Positions 46,718 through 55,404 of a stretch of DNA of 64,000 bases are shown here, one piece after another. The stretch lies in contig NZ_JAKZGR010000016.1 of NCBI RefSeq assembly GCF_022549675.1, forward strand, positions 37,048 through 101,047, in the 5' to 3' direction. The stretch's first letter is position 1. Every line of letters begins with the position of its first letter. Below the pieces are notes generated by a model. It ran no database searches. It saw only the letters and a program-made list of their open reading frames with translations, and was not told the origin of the DNA. This DNA comes from Belliella kenyensis (GTDB taxonomy: Bacteria > Bacteroidota > Bacteroidia > Cytophagales > Cyclobacteriaceae). The position numbers and the translations under genes are program-made.

Positions 46718-47254
46718 TTAAATCCAATTATGTCGTTTTTTGGTTTCTACTATATGAGCAAGATGATGGTTTCCATGCCATGCATACAATCCAATATTCT
46801 CATCTATTCTAAACGTTTTGCCTTGTTCAGGATGAATAAATACCCTTTCTAATTGATCCTTGGTCAGGCTATTCAATAAGGAAGTCCATCTTTCGTGTAT
46901 ACCTTCTAGCATTTTTAAGGAAGGGTGTATCGGCATGTTTTTCGTGTCAGTTAATTCTGCCCAAAGTTCCTCAAAGTATGGTTTTATTACAGGCTGGTCC
47001 TCCGTTAGAGCCAATTTCAGTCGAATCAAGCTATTCATATGGCTGTCAGCACAATGATGAACCACTTGTCTTAATGTCCACCCATCTGGCCTATATGGTG
47101 TGTCAATCTGTGGGTCTGTCAGGTCAAGAACCTCTTTTGAAATTCTTGCTGGAAATGTTGAAATATCAGTAATCCACTCTTGTAGGTGGCCTGATGTAAT
47201 CTTCACTGGTTTTACGAACTTTCCTATGGGAAATTTTAATTTTTCGATGTCCAT
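46718..47254 (-). CDS. YfiT/DinB family protein (bacillithiol transferase-like)
   Basis: About 178 aa four-helix DinB fold. Metal ligands are spaced as in YfiT: HHCADSH in the first part (about 67-73) and HGNHHLAHI in the last (about 162-170). The YfiT-type N-terminus reads KFPIGKFVKP. YfiT and relatives are nickel/zinc proteins, and some are bacillithiol-S-transferases. The ATG at 47252-47254 (MDIEKLKF) is preferred. An upstream ATG at 47296 would translate 14 codons of the inserted MITE-like element. Confidence 0.85.
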   Translation of the reverse strand: MDIEKLKFPIGKFVKPVKITSGHLQEWITDISTFPARISKEVLDLTDPQIDTPYRPDGWTLRQVVHHCADSHMNSLIRLKLALTEDQPVIKPYFEELWAELTDTKNMPIHPSLKMLEGIHERWTSLLNSLTKDQLERVFIHPEQGKTFRIDENIGLYAWHGNHHLAHIVETKKRHNWI

Positions 47255-47264
47255 ATTAATATTT

Positions 47265-47410
47265 CTGATTATACGCTTTTTTGCCAGTAACTTCAATTCA
47301 TTGGCTCAACAGGTTGTTAATGGTAAATATCCGTAAGTATCCAATATCGATTAATAACTGGATCTTAAAAACCTCAAATATGACTTGATTACTGGAATCT
47401 TTACGGATAT
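47265..47410 (-). mobile_element. MITE-like element, copy C (type 2), inverted
   Basis: About 146 bp, inverted relative to copies A and B. Its right half (from the outer end CTGATTATACGC to CCAATATC) matches A and B. Its other half is a different sequence, shared with fragments at 41882-41955 and 50041-50112, so the family has two subtypes. ATATTT on both sides may be a short target duplication. It sits 10 bp upstream of the YfiT-like start codon. Confidence 0.75.
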
Positions 47411-47484
47411 ATATTTTATTGTTTTCACTTTATTAATTGTATGCTGGGTTTTGGATTTTACCGTTTCTATTTATTTTTTTGCTT

Positions 47485-48798
47485 TCAATTTTTCCTAAAG
47501 TTAGTGGACAATGGCACTTGTTTGGTAAAACAATGAATACCTCCTCCTTCCCAGTTATATTTCATAGCGTCTATCCACACAAGGTCTTTATCTGGATAAA
47601 GTTTGGTGAAAATTCTTTTCACTTCTTCCTCCTTTTCTTTTGAGCCACCTACATGGAGATAGGTAGGCAATAGAACTTTGTCGTTTGAAACAAGAAAATT
47701 GAGATATGAGGAGGCTGCTACCTGTGTAATTGTATCTCCAACTTTATAGCCATCAGATGCTGTAAACAATGAAATGCCCACAGTAGTATCACTAGTCGCC
47801 CAACCTTCGACTACTACCACAGGCCTGTAAATCAAATCCGGCAAGGGTAGTTTTATGATATTGAAAGGTTGCCCGTTTTGATCTTTAGCTTGTTTGAGAA
47901 TTTGGAAGGTTTCGTTTAATCGTTCATAATTCCCTTTGTTGATCGGATGCTTGTCCCTTTCATTTTCGTCAACCCATGCCAAAAGAATAGTGGTTGCATT
48001 GGCAAACCTGATATATTCATCCGTATGTCCATCAGTACCTGCTCCAAAGTATCCTGGAATAATGGTGGCAATATCAGGTGGATCTTCCATTAGCCCCTTA
48101 CCTACCCATACAAAGTTGCTTACATTAAGGGTTCTTCTCAATTCATTTTCAATACTGTCTTTGGGTATCCCATTGTTGTATTTCAGCATCCAATATTCAT
48201 TGAGGAGGATAGTCCCTTTTCCGTTCACTTCAATAGCTCCACCATCAAGTGTCAGACAAGATGAAATCACTTCGTGTCCGTTTTTGATTGCCAAAATACT
48301 GTCAACTTTTTGATTCCTTTCCAAAAATGAAGCATATTCTGCTGCCTTGCTTGCTTCTATACCACGTGCTATCAAAAATTCCTTGTATGCCTCCTGAGCT
48401 GCCCACTTGAAATCCACTACCTTTTTCTCACCCCTACCGTTGAGCAAGTATACTGGTCCAATATCTCTGGGTGCCATAGGGTTGTTCATGGGTAATGAAA
48501 TAAACTCATAATCATCAGGAGAAATATTTTTATTCAACAAGAAGTCTTTAAGTACTTGTACATTTTCACTGGTGTCACTTAAAAAAATGATCGGTGTAGT
48601 TCCGTTCAGGGCATAGACAATATCAATAATAAAAGGCCAAGCCTCTCTTTTCCACTCAGCCTCATATCCCCAACCTATGTAGATTGCTTGGTGAGACTCC
48701 CATTCGGCTGGATAATAAAAGGCAGTATTGTCATTTTCTTCTTTACAGGAAAAAAGCATAAAAATGATTATGGGTAAAAGTAAATGTTTTGATCTCAT
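47485..48798 (-). CDS. Agmatine deiminase family lipoprotein (PAD_porph)
   Basis: About 437 aa from the ATG at 48796-48798, giving a lipoprotein signal (MRSKHLLLPIIIFMLFSC). The body is an agmatine/peptidylarginine deiminase: PAEWESHQAIYIGWG, NNPMAPRDIGPVY, LDGGAIEVNGKGTIL, GTDGHTDEYIRFAN, and the active-site Cys in WEGGGIHCFTKQ. It should release ammonia from a guanidino group. Standard AguA is cytosolic, whereas this protein is predicted to be lipid-anchored outside the inner membrane. A frame continuing upstream to 48921 lacks a signal and is less likely. Confidence 0.85.
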   Translation of the reverse strand: MRSKHLLLPIIIFMLFSCKEENDNTAFYYPAEWESHQAIYIGWGYEAEWKREAWPFIIDIVYALNGTTPIIFLSDTSENVQVLKDFLLNKNISPDDYEFISLPMNNPMAPRDIGPVYLLNGRGEKKVVDFKWAAQEAYKEFLIARGIEASKAAEYASFLERNQKVDSILAIKNGHEVISSCLTLDGGAIEVNGKGTILLNEYWMLKYNNGIPKDSIENELRRTLNVSNFVWVGKGLMEDPPDIATIIPGYFGAGTDGHTDEYIRFANATTILLAWVDENERDKHPINKGNYERLNETFQILKQAKDQNGQPFNIIKLPLPDLIYRPVVVVEGWATSDTTVGISLFTASDGYKVGDTITQVAASSYLNFLVSNDKVLLPTYLHVGGSKEKEEEVKRIFTKLYPDKDLVWIDAMKYNWEGGGIHCFTKQVPLSTNFRKN

Positions 48799-49232
48799 AA
48801 TCTTATATACTTTTTGGATTGATGGTGGTAATTGATACATTCTCCGCTCACGGTTGTCAAATACTCCCAAGCGGAATTTTTTATGATTTTCATGCAAAAT
48901 CTTGATCATTCGATTTACCAAATCTCATTGAGGGAAGCACGAATTCCAAACTTCCCTATTGGCTCTATTGACATTACCGCCTAAGGATGAGTCATTTACC
49001 TAATTTCTGCTTATTTTTAGTCATATCAAAATCTTTTATCATGAAAACTCAAAAAAATCATGGTGGACACGGTAACCCAAAGTGAATCTTCCTAAACACA
49101 TTTGATTAAACTAGTTTCTTTCTTTATAGTCTAAGTATGTACCAAGTGGTGCTGACTAATGGTAATCAGTAATAATCAAAATTGTAAATAACTGAAAATC
49201 TGCTTATACCAAAAGCTTAGGATATGAAGCCT
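48799..49232. other. Intergenic, about 430 bp
   Basis: No supported gene on either strand. It lies between the deiminase gene and an SDR pseudogene. A short plus-strand ATG at 49041 (MKTQKNHGGHGNPK) is too short to support. Confidence 0.4.
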
Positions 49233-49623
49233 TCACCAAGGATATTCGTTTCCATCAAAGTTTAGGAATTTACCACTGTCACTCATAGAAACTTTTGAAA
49301 TGATATTGATTAAAATGTTTGTTACCGCTTGCTCTGTCGTGAATTGAGCTTTTTGTCTACCCATGTCCGTTTGAACCCAACCCGGATTTACGTTTATGCA
49401 AATGATGTTTTCTTGTTTCAATTCGTTTGCCATTGATTTGTTCAATACATTTAATAAGTTCTTACTGCCAACATAGCCATAGTGTCCACCAAAGTTCTGC
49501 TGCTTCTTGTGCTTTTTCTAAATCTCTTGCAGTCAAAATTACTTTGTAACCTTCTTTGCCAAGCTGCTTGCACCATTCAAAACCAAGTCCTTTGTATGCA
49601 CCTGTAACTAATGCTGTCTTCAT
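49233..49623 (-). pseudogene. SDR dehydrogenase with internal deletion
   Basis: The 5' part starts at ATG 49621-49623 and encodes MKTALVTGAYKGLGFEWCKQ and on to TARDLEKAQEAAEL, then runs into a stop. The 3' part, in another frame, encodes FGGHYGYVGSKNLLNVLN and WVQTDMGRQKAQFTTEQAV to the C-terminus at 49233. The NAD motif and the Y-x-x-x-K site are both there, but about 80 codons between them (including the NNAG and catalytic Ser region) are missing and the frame is shifted. The gene is dead. Confidence 0.85.
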
Positions 49624-49677
49624 GTTTTGTCAATTGTTTTTTATGGCCACATGGAATTCTCCACATGACAAACTTAT

Positions 49678-50019
49678 TTATCTGTTTCCGATTACCACAC
49701 GTGTGATGTCTCCTTTTTCTTTATATGTCAACCAAAGAATGTAAGGTGCAAATAAAACTATGCCAAGTACCATTGCTACTAATCCCAAAAGAATTGACTT
49801 ATTATTAAACTTGTTTCTCCACATTATCCAAAGACCTGAAAGGAGAAGATAGCACATAAAGTCAAGATTAAACTGTCCAGACCAGTTCAGTGAAAACACA
49901 TTTTTAACGAAGACACTAAATAAATCTACACCATCTGTTTGAATTGCAAAAAAAGTGTAGGTCAAAAGTCCGATTGTTTGAACGATTAATAACGTTTTAA
50001 AAAGACTTATTTTATCCAT
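49678..50019 (-). CDS. Small membrane protein of unknown function
   Basis: About 113 aa from the ATG at 50017-50019 (MDKISLFKTLL). Three hydrophobic helices (about 7-27, 50-66 and 77-97), the middle one containing FNLDFMCYLLLSGLWIMW. It resembles the DUF2834-type small membrane proteins in size and layout, but I cannot confirm membership. The coding region follows the SDR pseudogene in the same direction. A repeat fragment lies 22 bp upstream. Confidence 0.5.
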   Translation of the reverse strand: MDKISLFKTLLIVQTIGLLTYTFFAIQTDGVDLFSVFVKNVFSLNWSGQFNLDFMCYLLLSGLWIMWRNKFNNKSILLGLVAMVLGIVLFAPYILWLTYKEKGDITRVVIGNR

Positions 50020-50040
50020 GATATTAAGATTTGAGTATAA

Positions 50041-50112
50041 ACGCAAAGATACTAGTAATCAAGTTATCTAAGATGTTTTCAAGATTCAGAAATTAATTGA
50101 TATTGGATACTA
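50041..50112 (+). repeat. Fragment D of the MITE-like family (type 2)
   Basis: CGCAAAGATACTAGTAATCA through TTGATATTGGATACT aligns base by base with copy C read on the minus strand (CGTAAAGATTCCAGTAATCA ... TCGATATTGGATACT), then diverges. The terminal half with the CGTATAATCAG end is missing. Confidence 0.65.
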
Positions 50113-50398
50113 ATAGCATTTGATCCAGAAGCTCAATTTTATTTGTATAAATTACTTCCACTGGAGTAAATTCGGATATTCAAAAGGCGGTTTTTGCAAA
50201 TTTGATTTTTTTTTCAAAAGTTACTTTTCATCGATAAAAAACAAAGCCGTTTTGGTATATTCTTCTCATACTTCGCTGAGGATTTATGAGGCTAAACTTT
50301 ATTAAAACAAAGAAGTGTGATAGATCATTGAATCCATCAAGGACAGCAGACAGGGATCGGTAGCATGGATTTTTTGCTGGCGGGAGTTATGTTGGTGA
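50113..50398. other. Intergenic, nothing identified
   Basis: No gene. The segment 50330-50398 (GGCGGGAGTTATGTTGG) faintly recalls the attC-like elements downstream but does not fold convincingly. Confidence 0.3.
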
Positions 50399-51217
50399 TT
50401 AAAGCTTTTTTCTCTGGTGTTCTGTCATTCCGCCCATTACTTTTTCCATTATTTTCACTTTTCCCCATCTTGGAACTGTCCGAAGTGAATATACCAAGAA
50501 TTTAGTCAATAATCCTGGTAAGACAGTAGTCTTTCTTCCTAATGCTTCTAAAATTGGAACTCCTACTTGTGAAGGCGTAAGCGACATTGACATTTTCATA
50601 TTTGCTCGCTTACTAAATCCACTTTCAACTGGGCCTGGTGCAGCAGCTAAAACATCAACTCCCTTTGATTTTAACTCAACAGCAATTCCTTCAGCTAGTG
50701 TTTGTACGTAGGCTTTGGTTGCAGCATAGTTTGCAGAAAAAGGTGTCCCTTGAAAAGCCACCATTGAACTCATTAAAATAATTCCTCCACGGCTTTGATT
50801 AGCGAAATGTTGACCAAAATAGTGAGTTAATGAAAGTAAAGCTTCACAATTTACTCGAAGCATATTGATTTCTGAATGAAGTGAGCTATCAATAAAATTG
50901 CCTGACGTACCATAACCAGCCGAAGCAATCAAAAGCCCAACTTTCGTACCCTTAGTAGCTTCAATTATTTGGTCGATTCCTTCTGCTTCGGAAACATCAA
51001 CATTCACAATTTTAATCTCAATAGATGTGTTTGCTTTCAGGCGGTTTTCTACTTCTTGCAATTTATCTAAATGCCTTGCTATAAGCACAAGATTAAAACC
51101 TGCACTTGCTAATTGTACCGCTAATTCTAAACCAATACCAGACGTTGCCCCCGTAATGACTGCCCATTCTCCATATTTCGCTTTTAGCCTCGCTTTTTCT
51201 TTATCTGATAGTTTCAT
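50399..51217 (-). CDS. SDR family NAD(P)-dependent oxidoreductase
   Basis: About 272 aa from the ATG at 51215-51217 (MKLSDKEKARLKAKYG), which overlaps the 3' end of the upstream membrane gene by 17 bp and implies coupling. Classical motifs: TGATSGIG (about 23-30), ASAGYG in place of NNAG, catalytic Ser in LMSSMVAF and YAATKAY. Arg in LIARHLDK suggests NADP. The C-terminal tail (MEKVMGGMTEHQRKKL) is basic and amphipathic. Last gene of a unit led by a Crp/Fnr regulator, followed by a small secreted protein and a membrane protein. Confidence 0.85.
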   Translation of the reverse strand: MKLSDKEKARLKAKYGEWAVITGATSGIGLELAVQLASAGFNLVLIARHLDKLQEVENRLKANTSIEIKIVNVDVSEAEGIDQIIEATKGTKVGLLIASAGYGTSGNFIDSSLHSEINMLRVNCEALLSLTHYFGQHFANQSRGGIILMSSMVAFQGTPFSANYAATKAYVQTLAEGIAVELKSKGVDVLAAAPGPVESGFSKRANMKMSMSLTPSQVGVPILEALGRKTTVLPGLLTKFLVYSLRTVPRWGKVKIMEKVMGGMTEHQRKKL

Positions 51218-51992
51218 TTTTTCCTTGTTTAAATGTAAATAATGGTTTGCCTTGCAAGGCTTGAACAAGCGTCATTAATGCGAGAAGTCCGTATAGAATC
51301 GATACAAAAATGGTAGCTTTTGAATTTTTGAAAACATAAAATGAGAGAATAGGTAAGACTTGTAAGGCGTGCATACCAATAAAATGAGAAACTCTCAAAT
51401 CACCTGCCTTCTTGCTCCAACCTACTATAAACCAATTTGAATTGTCATTTATTGCCCCAACTGTATGACTCAATTTTGAACCCATTACAAAACCTTCAAA
51501 GGAAAAAACCACAAAAATTAAAATACCCAAACGAATTGCCCAAACATAATAACTCGGTAAATCTGGGAAGGACTGGCTGAAAAATAAAAACCCGACATAA
51601 GCGGTATATAGTGTCACTAAAGTAGCCGCCAATGCCATTACTGAAAACATTGTAGCGTAAAATGGAGACGATAAATTGTAATGTGAGGTAAGTCCTTTGC
51701 TTGCCATTATGGTGATATATACTATCTCAAAACCCAACAATAAAATGACAGTCCAATTGAAAAGAGCAACATTAAAACTGGGAAGATAATAACAATACCA
51801 AGCCATTGCCCAAGCAAATAAGAAAGTGGAAAAGGCAAATTTAAACGGCTTGTAGTATGCGTTCACACCATACACTTGTGTCGCAGTTGTTTTAGTCAAA
51901 ACCAAAAATAAAAAAGCAACTCCCAAGCAAACTAAACCGAAGTAAAATAAGGTTTCGTTTCTTGTTTTTAGATCTTGAATAAACGCTACCAT
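51201..51992 (-). CDS. Seven-helix membrane protein of unknown function
   Basis: 263 aa with about seven membrane helices: FYFGLVCLGVAFLFLVL near the start, FKFAFSTFLFAWAMAWYCYY, WTVILLLGFEIVYITIM, and others. A loop motif, HYNLSSPFYATMF, and another, RVSHFIGMHALQVLPIL, contain His residues that could bind a cofactor. The latter resembles what is seen in some heme- or copper-related membrane proteins, but I do not recognise the family. It overlaps neighbours on both sides (7 bp with the secreted-protein gene, 17 bp with the SDR gene), so it is in one operon. Confidence 0.65.
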   Translation of the reverse strand: MVAFIQDLKTRNETLFYFGLVCLGVAFLFLVLTKTTATQVYGVNAYYKPFKFAFSTFLFAWAMAWYCYYLPSFNVALFNWTVILLLGFEIVYITIMASKGLTSHYNLSSPFYATMFSVMALAATLVTLYTAYVGFLFFSQSFPDLPSYYVWAIRLGILIFVVFSFEGFVMGSKLSHTVGAINDNSNWFIVGWSKKAGDLRVSHFIGMHALQVLPILSFYVFKNSKATIFVSILYGLLALMTLVQALQGKPLFTFKQGKNETIR

Positions 51993-52258
51993 AGGTTTTC
52001 GTTTTTAATTTTGAGTTCAGCAAGCCATATGTCGTGCAGTTTTTTTAGTTTAATGGGTTGAAAAGTCTTTTCAAAAAATGTGAGCCAATCCATTATGTGT
52101 GAAGTATTGAATTCTACTAGGTTATCAACATAGAATTTGCTGCTTTTAGGCTTATATTTTGCTGGCAACTCAATGGTGACCTCTCTGTTTTCTTGGGCAA
52201 GCATAGAAAATATTGCACCAAATAAGGCGACTGCGAAAATGAATTTTGTCATTACCAT
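51986..52258 (-). CDS. Small secreted protein of unknown function
   Basis: 90 aa: signal peptide (KFIFAVALFGAIFSMLAQ, cleavage probably after about 21) and a 70-residue mature part with Trp/Lys-rich sequence (HIMDWLTFFEKTFQPIKLKK). It overlaps the next gene by 7 bp and follows the Crp/Fnr gene after 81 bp, so co-transcription is likely. No homologue recognised. Start codon choice between the first two ATG (MVM) is open. Confidence 0.55.
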   Translation of the reverse strand: MVMTKFIFAVALFGAIFSMLAQENREVTIELPAKYKPKSSKFYVDNLVEFNTSHIMDWLTFFEKTFQPIKLKKLHDIWLAELKIKNENLW

Positions 52259-52332
52259 TTAATTTAAAATCATAATGCAAATTTCAGCAATCTATAAAGC
52301 TTTAAACGATAACAAATGTTTAGACTTTCGTG

Positions 52333-52346
52333 CCGATAGCTATCGG
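52333..52346. repeat. 14-bp perfect palindrome at the end of the Crp/Fnr gene
   Basis: CCGATAGCTATCGG contains the stop codon of the regulator at 52340-52342. Followed by a T-run on the plus strand. It is either a compact terminator-type site or a member of a small palindromic repeat family. Confidence 0.6.
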
Positions 52347-52909
52347 GAAGCTTTTTTTAATCGGCTTAGATGAACAGGAGTGATTCCTAAATAGGAAGCA
52401 ATCATATGTTGAGGAACTCGATTGTGAATGTTTGGAAATACGTCAGTAATATTATCGTATCGTTGTTTTGGTGTCCTCGAGAAGGTATTTTTGATGCGAT
52501 TGTCTTGGTAGATAAAATAATATTCTGCAATAAGTCGACCCATTTTTTCACCTTCTTGTAAATTTTTGTAACCCCATTCAATGGCCGAACGGGACAGAAT
52601 GACTACCTGTGTTTCTTCAAGTGCCTGCAAGGTATAAAAAGAAGGTTGCTTTTGGATAAAGTTGGAATAATCCGAAATAAATTGATTCTCTAAGGCAAAG
52701 TGAACCGTGTGTTCAATTCCTTCATTATCGGTAATCATCACTCGTATCAAACCTCTATTGATGAAGAAAATTTCGTTTGGTACCGCATTCGGCAGGCTCA
52801 CTGTTTCGTTTCGTTTGAAAGTTTTAGTAGAACATTGACCAAGGAAGTCATCAAGTTCGACTTCCGATATCGAAATCATATGTTTCATTATTTGTCTAAT
52901 CTGCTCCAA
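52340..52909 (-). CDS. Crp/Fnr family transcriptional regulator
   Basis: 189 aa. The N-terminal cyclic-nucleotide-binding fold (about 10-120) contains FFINRGLIRVMI and ENQFISDYSNF, and the C-terminus has a short winged helix with IASYLGITPVHLSRLKK. The residues that bind cAMP in Crp (the RSAR motif) are not visible, so the effector is unknown. This small subfamily is frequent in Bacteroidota. It is probably the first gene of a unit with the secreted, membrane and SDR genes and may control it. Start taken at MEQIRQIMKHM. A second ATG eight codons on is possible. Confidence 0.85.
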   Translation of the reverse strand: MEQIRQIMKHMISISEVELDDFLGQCSTKTFKRNETVSLPNAVPNEIFFINRGLIRVMITDNEGIEHTVHFALENQFISDYSNFIQKQPSFYTLQALEETQVVILSRSAIEWGYKNLQEGEKMGRLIAEYYFIYQDNRIKNTFSRTPKQRYDNITDVFPNIHNRVPQHMIASYLGITPVHLSRLKKASR

Positions 52910-53020
52910 TTTTTGTGTTTTATTTAAGTCGATTATTCGGTTTTCAGACTTTTACCGCCAATAAGATTCTGTTTGGAAAGAGTGGGCCTAGCATACTATA
53001 TGATTGCAAATCTATGATAA

Positions 53021-53130
53021 GGCAGGCATTCGGAACTGTTCCTTTCCAGACTACTCTTCCTTCTTAAAGATACTAAACTTTCTATTTACTTTGAATGGCC
53101 CGCTGAATCCAAGGGGATGTTGACGGTCCG
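53021..53130 (-). other. attC-like element E1, 5' end degenerate
   Basis: It shares with E2 and E3 the middle block CTTAAAGATACTAAACTTTC and TATTTACT, then GCTGAATCCAAGG and GATGTTGACGG, the end that carries the GTT box. The opposite end has lost the GATTCAGC/AAC part. It lies about 60 bp 3' of the LRR gene stop (53192). Confidence 0.55.
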
Positions 53131-53191
53131 TCTTTTAAACCCACTCCTTGTAATTTGAAGTGGTCTAGAAATGCTAATGCCAATTGCGGAT

Positions 53192-55150
53192 TTAACTACT
53201 ATACATGGTGCAAAAGACATTATTAAAGTTTCTTTTTGCAAGGTCACTTTTATGGATAAGGAAGAACAGATCACCTGCATCACCAAAATGAAAGTCTTTG
53301 ACAGCAGGGACTTTCAGTAAAATGATCCAATCCATCGGGTTGCCTCTTTGGCCTATGGCTGCTACATGTTCTGGGTATTCATGCTGAGAGAATCCATAGG
53401 AATTTATGGCTATATCTTGCTTTTGAAAGGGTTCAAAGAGCTCATTGATTTCGTAGCCCAGGTCATCTTCAAGCAATGCATTTTTAAATCCTTCGGTTGA
53501 ATTTTTGAGGATGTATTTGTTGGAAGTAACAGCATAAAAATCCGGGAGGTCAGCAAAAGTATATGGGTTTACCTTATAGCCTTCGTACGGAATATCAGAA
53601 GTGGTCTCGAAGTAGTCTTCCTCTGTAAAATTCCATTTAGTGGCTGACCCGAGGTGCTTGATATCGCCATCAAAAAACAAAACCTTTGCCGCATTGGACC
53701 CACCATACACCTCATGAATGGTGCTTAAGAAAAAATACAACATTCCAGATTTTGGCAGATAGTCTTGCAAATGTGAAACCTTTGCACAGTTGATTTGACC
53801 AATAAACTCGTAACAATTTGACTCCTTACCTTCCCGCCAATTTTCACCAAAACGAGGGTATTCCCAATCCTTGGGAAGATCAGGTAACCCCCCGAAACGA
53901 TGGTTTCCTACTTCTTGGTAATCTTCTTTCGATATAAAATCAAATCCAAGGGCCTTTTTAAGAAGTACTGTAAGGTCATCTTGAAACTTGCGGGGCAATG
54001 CATTTTTCCAATAATCAGAAATACTCTTCATTAAAGCGCTATCCCCACTTGCATAAAACACATCATCATCCCATGTAATTGTGCCCAAGCCATCTGCCCC
54101 TTTGTAATCATAATCAAAGAATTTGATTTTATAATCCAGCTCCAATTCCAGGTTAGGTATTTTTTCAAATTCTGGGGAAAGATACTCCCAAGGATTATCT
54201 TCTAGGTTCAAAAATTTTAGACAAGGTTGATTAAAGATGGCTACAGGCAGGGTTTTAAGTTGGTTATTTTTTAAATTGAGTGAGGTGAGCTTAGGTAGGT
54301 CCACTTGCTCAGGTATTAATTCGAGATTGCAGTAGGAAAGGGTTAATATCTCTAATCTAGGCAGTCTCACTATCCCATCAGGAATTTGCTTGATGGGGGC
54401 ATCGATATGGAGATGAGTTAATTGAGCGAGCTCTCCAATTTGATCTGGGAGAGTCTCTAAATTGGCACTTGATACTACTAAGGTGTTTAGGTTCTTGAAT
54501 TTATTGATCCATTGAGGAATTAGTTCAAGATTGTATTGCGTATCTTGATTATAGTATGACCCAATATAGAGCATTTCAAGATTCACAAATCGCTCGAAAG
54601 TTTCTGGAAATCTGGTGAGGCCATTTTTAAAATCTATTCTATGTACTTTCTCTGAAGGTGCAACTATTAATTCTTCCTCGGTAGTAAAAATGTATTTACT
54701 CCAGTCCAAGGTATCTTCATCATAATAGAGTTGGATGTTTATCGGAAAAATTTTATCCCCCTCCCAATTGCCAATGATTTGAATGAGGTTTCTTTTTATT
54801 TTAACAACTCCAAAAAATTCCCCATAGCATAAGCCATCCCAATAGGTAGTGAGGTAGCTTGAATGAAGAATTGTATTACTTTCTACTTCAAATTTTCTAT
54901 CTATTCCGTCATTTCTAAATATGTCTTCGAGTTCAAATCTCAGGGTGACCACTCCCTTGGTGTTATAACGATCTAATACATTATTCTTTCTCAGGATTTT
55001 TGCATCCTTGGTTTTTGCTGCAATTTCAATGGAGAGACCTCTAATATGCTCAAAAATCCCAATTTTGGTGTTTTTGCATAGATCCGGTTCATTGATAAAA
55101 TAAAATTCGTGGCCATCTATACTAAAAGTATTCTCTTGAGCTGTTTCCAT
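53192..55150 (-). CDS. Leucine-rich repeat protein fused to a DUF1963 (YwqG) domain
   Basis: 652 aa. An N-terminal part of about 200 residues without known family precedes 6-7 leucine-rich repeats (about 205-330: MLYIGSYYNQ, LNTLVVSSANLETLPDQIG, LTSLNLKNNQLKTLPVAI). The C-terminal 240 residues are a DUF1963/YwqG-like domain (GLPDLPKDWEYPRFG, FIGQINCAKVSHLQDYLP, FYAVTSNKYILKN). No signal peptide, so cytosolic. LRR domains usually bind proteins. The combination suggests a sensing or scaffolding role, but none is established. The attC-like E1 lies just after the stop. Confidence 0.75.
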   Translation of the reverse strand: METAQENTFSIDGHEFYFINEPDLCKNTKIGIFEHIRGLSIEIAAKTKDAKILRKNNVLDRYNTKGVVTLRFELEDIFRNDGIDRKFEVESNTILHSSYLTTYWDGLCYGEFFGVVKIKRNLIQIIGNWEGDKIFPINIQLYYDEDTLDWSKYIFTTEEELIVAPSEKVHRIDFKNGLTRFPETFERFVNLEMLYIGSYYNQDTQYNLELIPQWINKFKNLNTLVVSSANLETLPDQIGELAQLTHLHIDAPIKQIPDGIVRLPRLEILTLSYCNLELIPEQVDLPKLTSLNLKNNQLKTLPVAIFNQPCLKFLNLEDNPWEYLSPEFEKIPNLELELDYKIKFFDYDYKGADGLGTITWDDDVFYASGDSALMKSISDYWKNALPRKFQDDLTVLLKKALGFDFISKEDYQEVGNHRFGGLPDLPKDWEYPRFGENWREGKESNCYEFIGQINCAKVSHLQDYLPKSGMLYFFLSTIHEVYGGSNAAKVLFFDGDIKHLGSATKWNFTEEDYFETTSDIPYEGYKVNPYTFADLPDFYAVTSNKYILKNSTEGFKNALLEDDLGYEINELFEPFQKQDIAINSYGFSQHEYPEHVAAIGQRGNPMDWIILLKVPAVKDFHFGDAGDLFFLIHKSDLAKRNFNNVFCTMYSS

Positions 55151-55404
55151 TCTTTCAAAAAGGTTGATTGAATTGTATTTTTTTCTTCATTTTCTTCGCT
55201 AAAGTTACATTGAAAAAAAGTTCGCCGTGAAAAGAAATTTTGAAGTGTTTTGGGATTTCAAGAGAAAAGATGGCGTTTGCAATCTGATCCTGTATGCCCA
55301 TATTTTGTTGTCATTAATTTTTATAACCTGTTGAATACTCTTTATACTATCCAATTAACTAGTGGGATATGGGATATTAAAATGAACAAAGCTAAAGTCA
55401 ACAG

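Noticed and set aside
46552..46812. Phe/Tyr-rich 86-codon plus-strand frame
   Set aside because: Overlaps the real minus-strand YfiT-like gene and has unnatural composition.
50330..50398. Possible sixth attC-like site (GGCGGGAGTTATGTTGG)
   Set aside because: Only short similarity to the GTTATG end, with no pairing inner arm and no conserved middle block.
52333..52347. Operator for the Crp/Fnr regulator
   Set aside because: The palindrome lies at the end of the gene, includes its stop codon, and does not match a known Crp/Fnr box.
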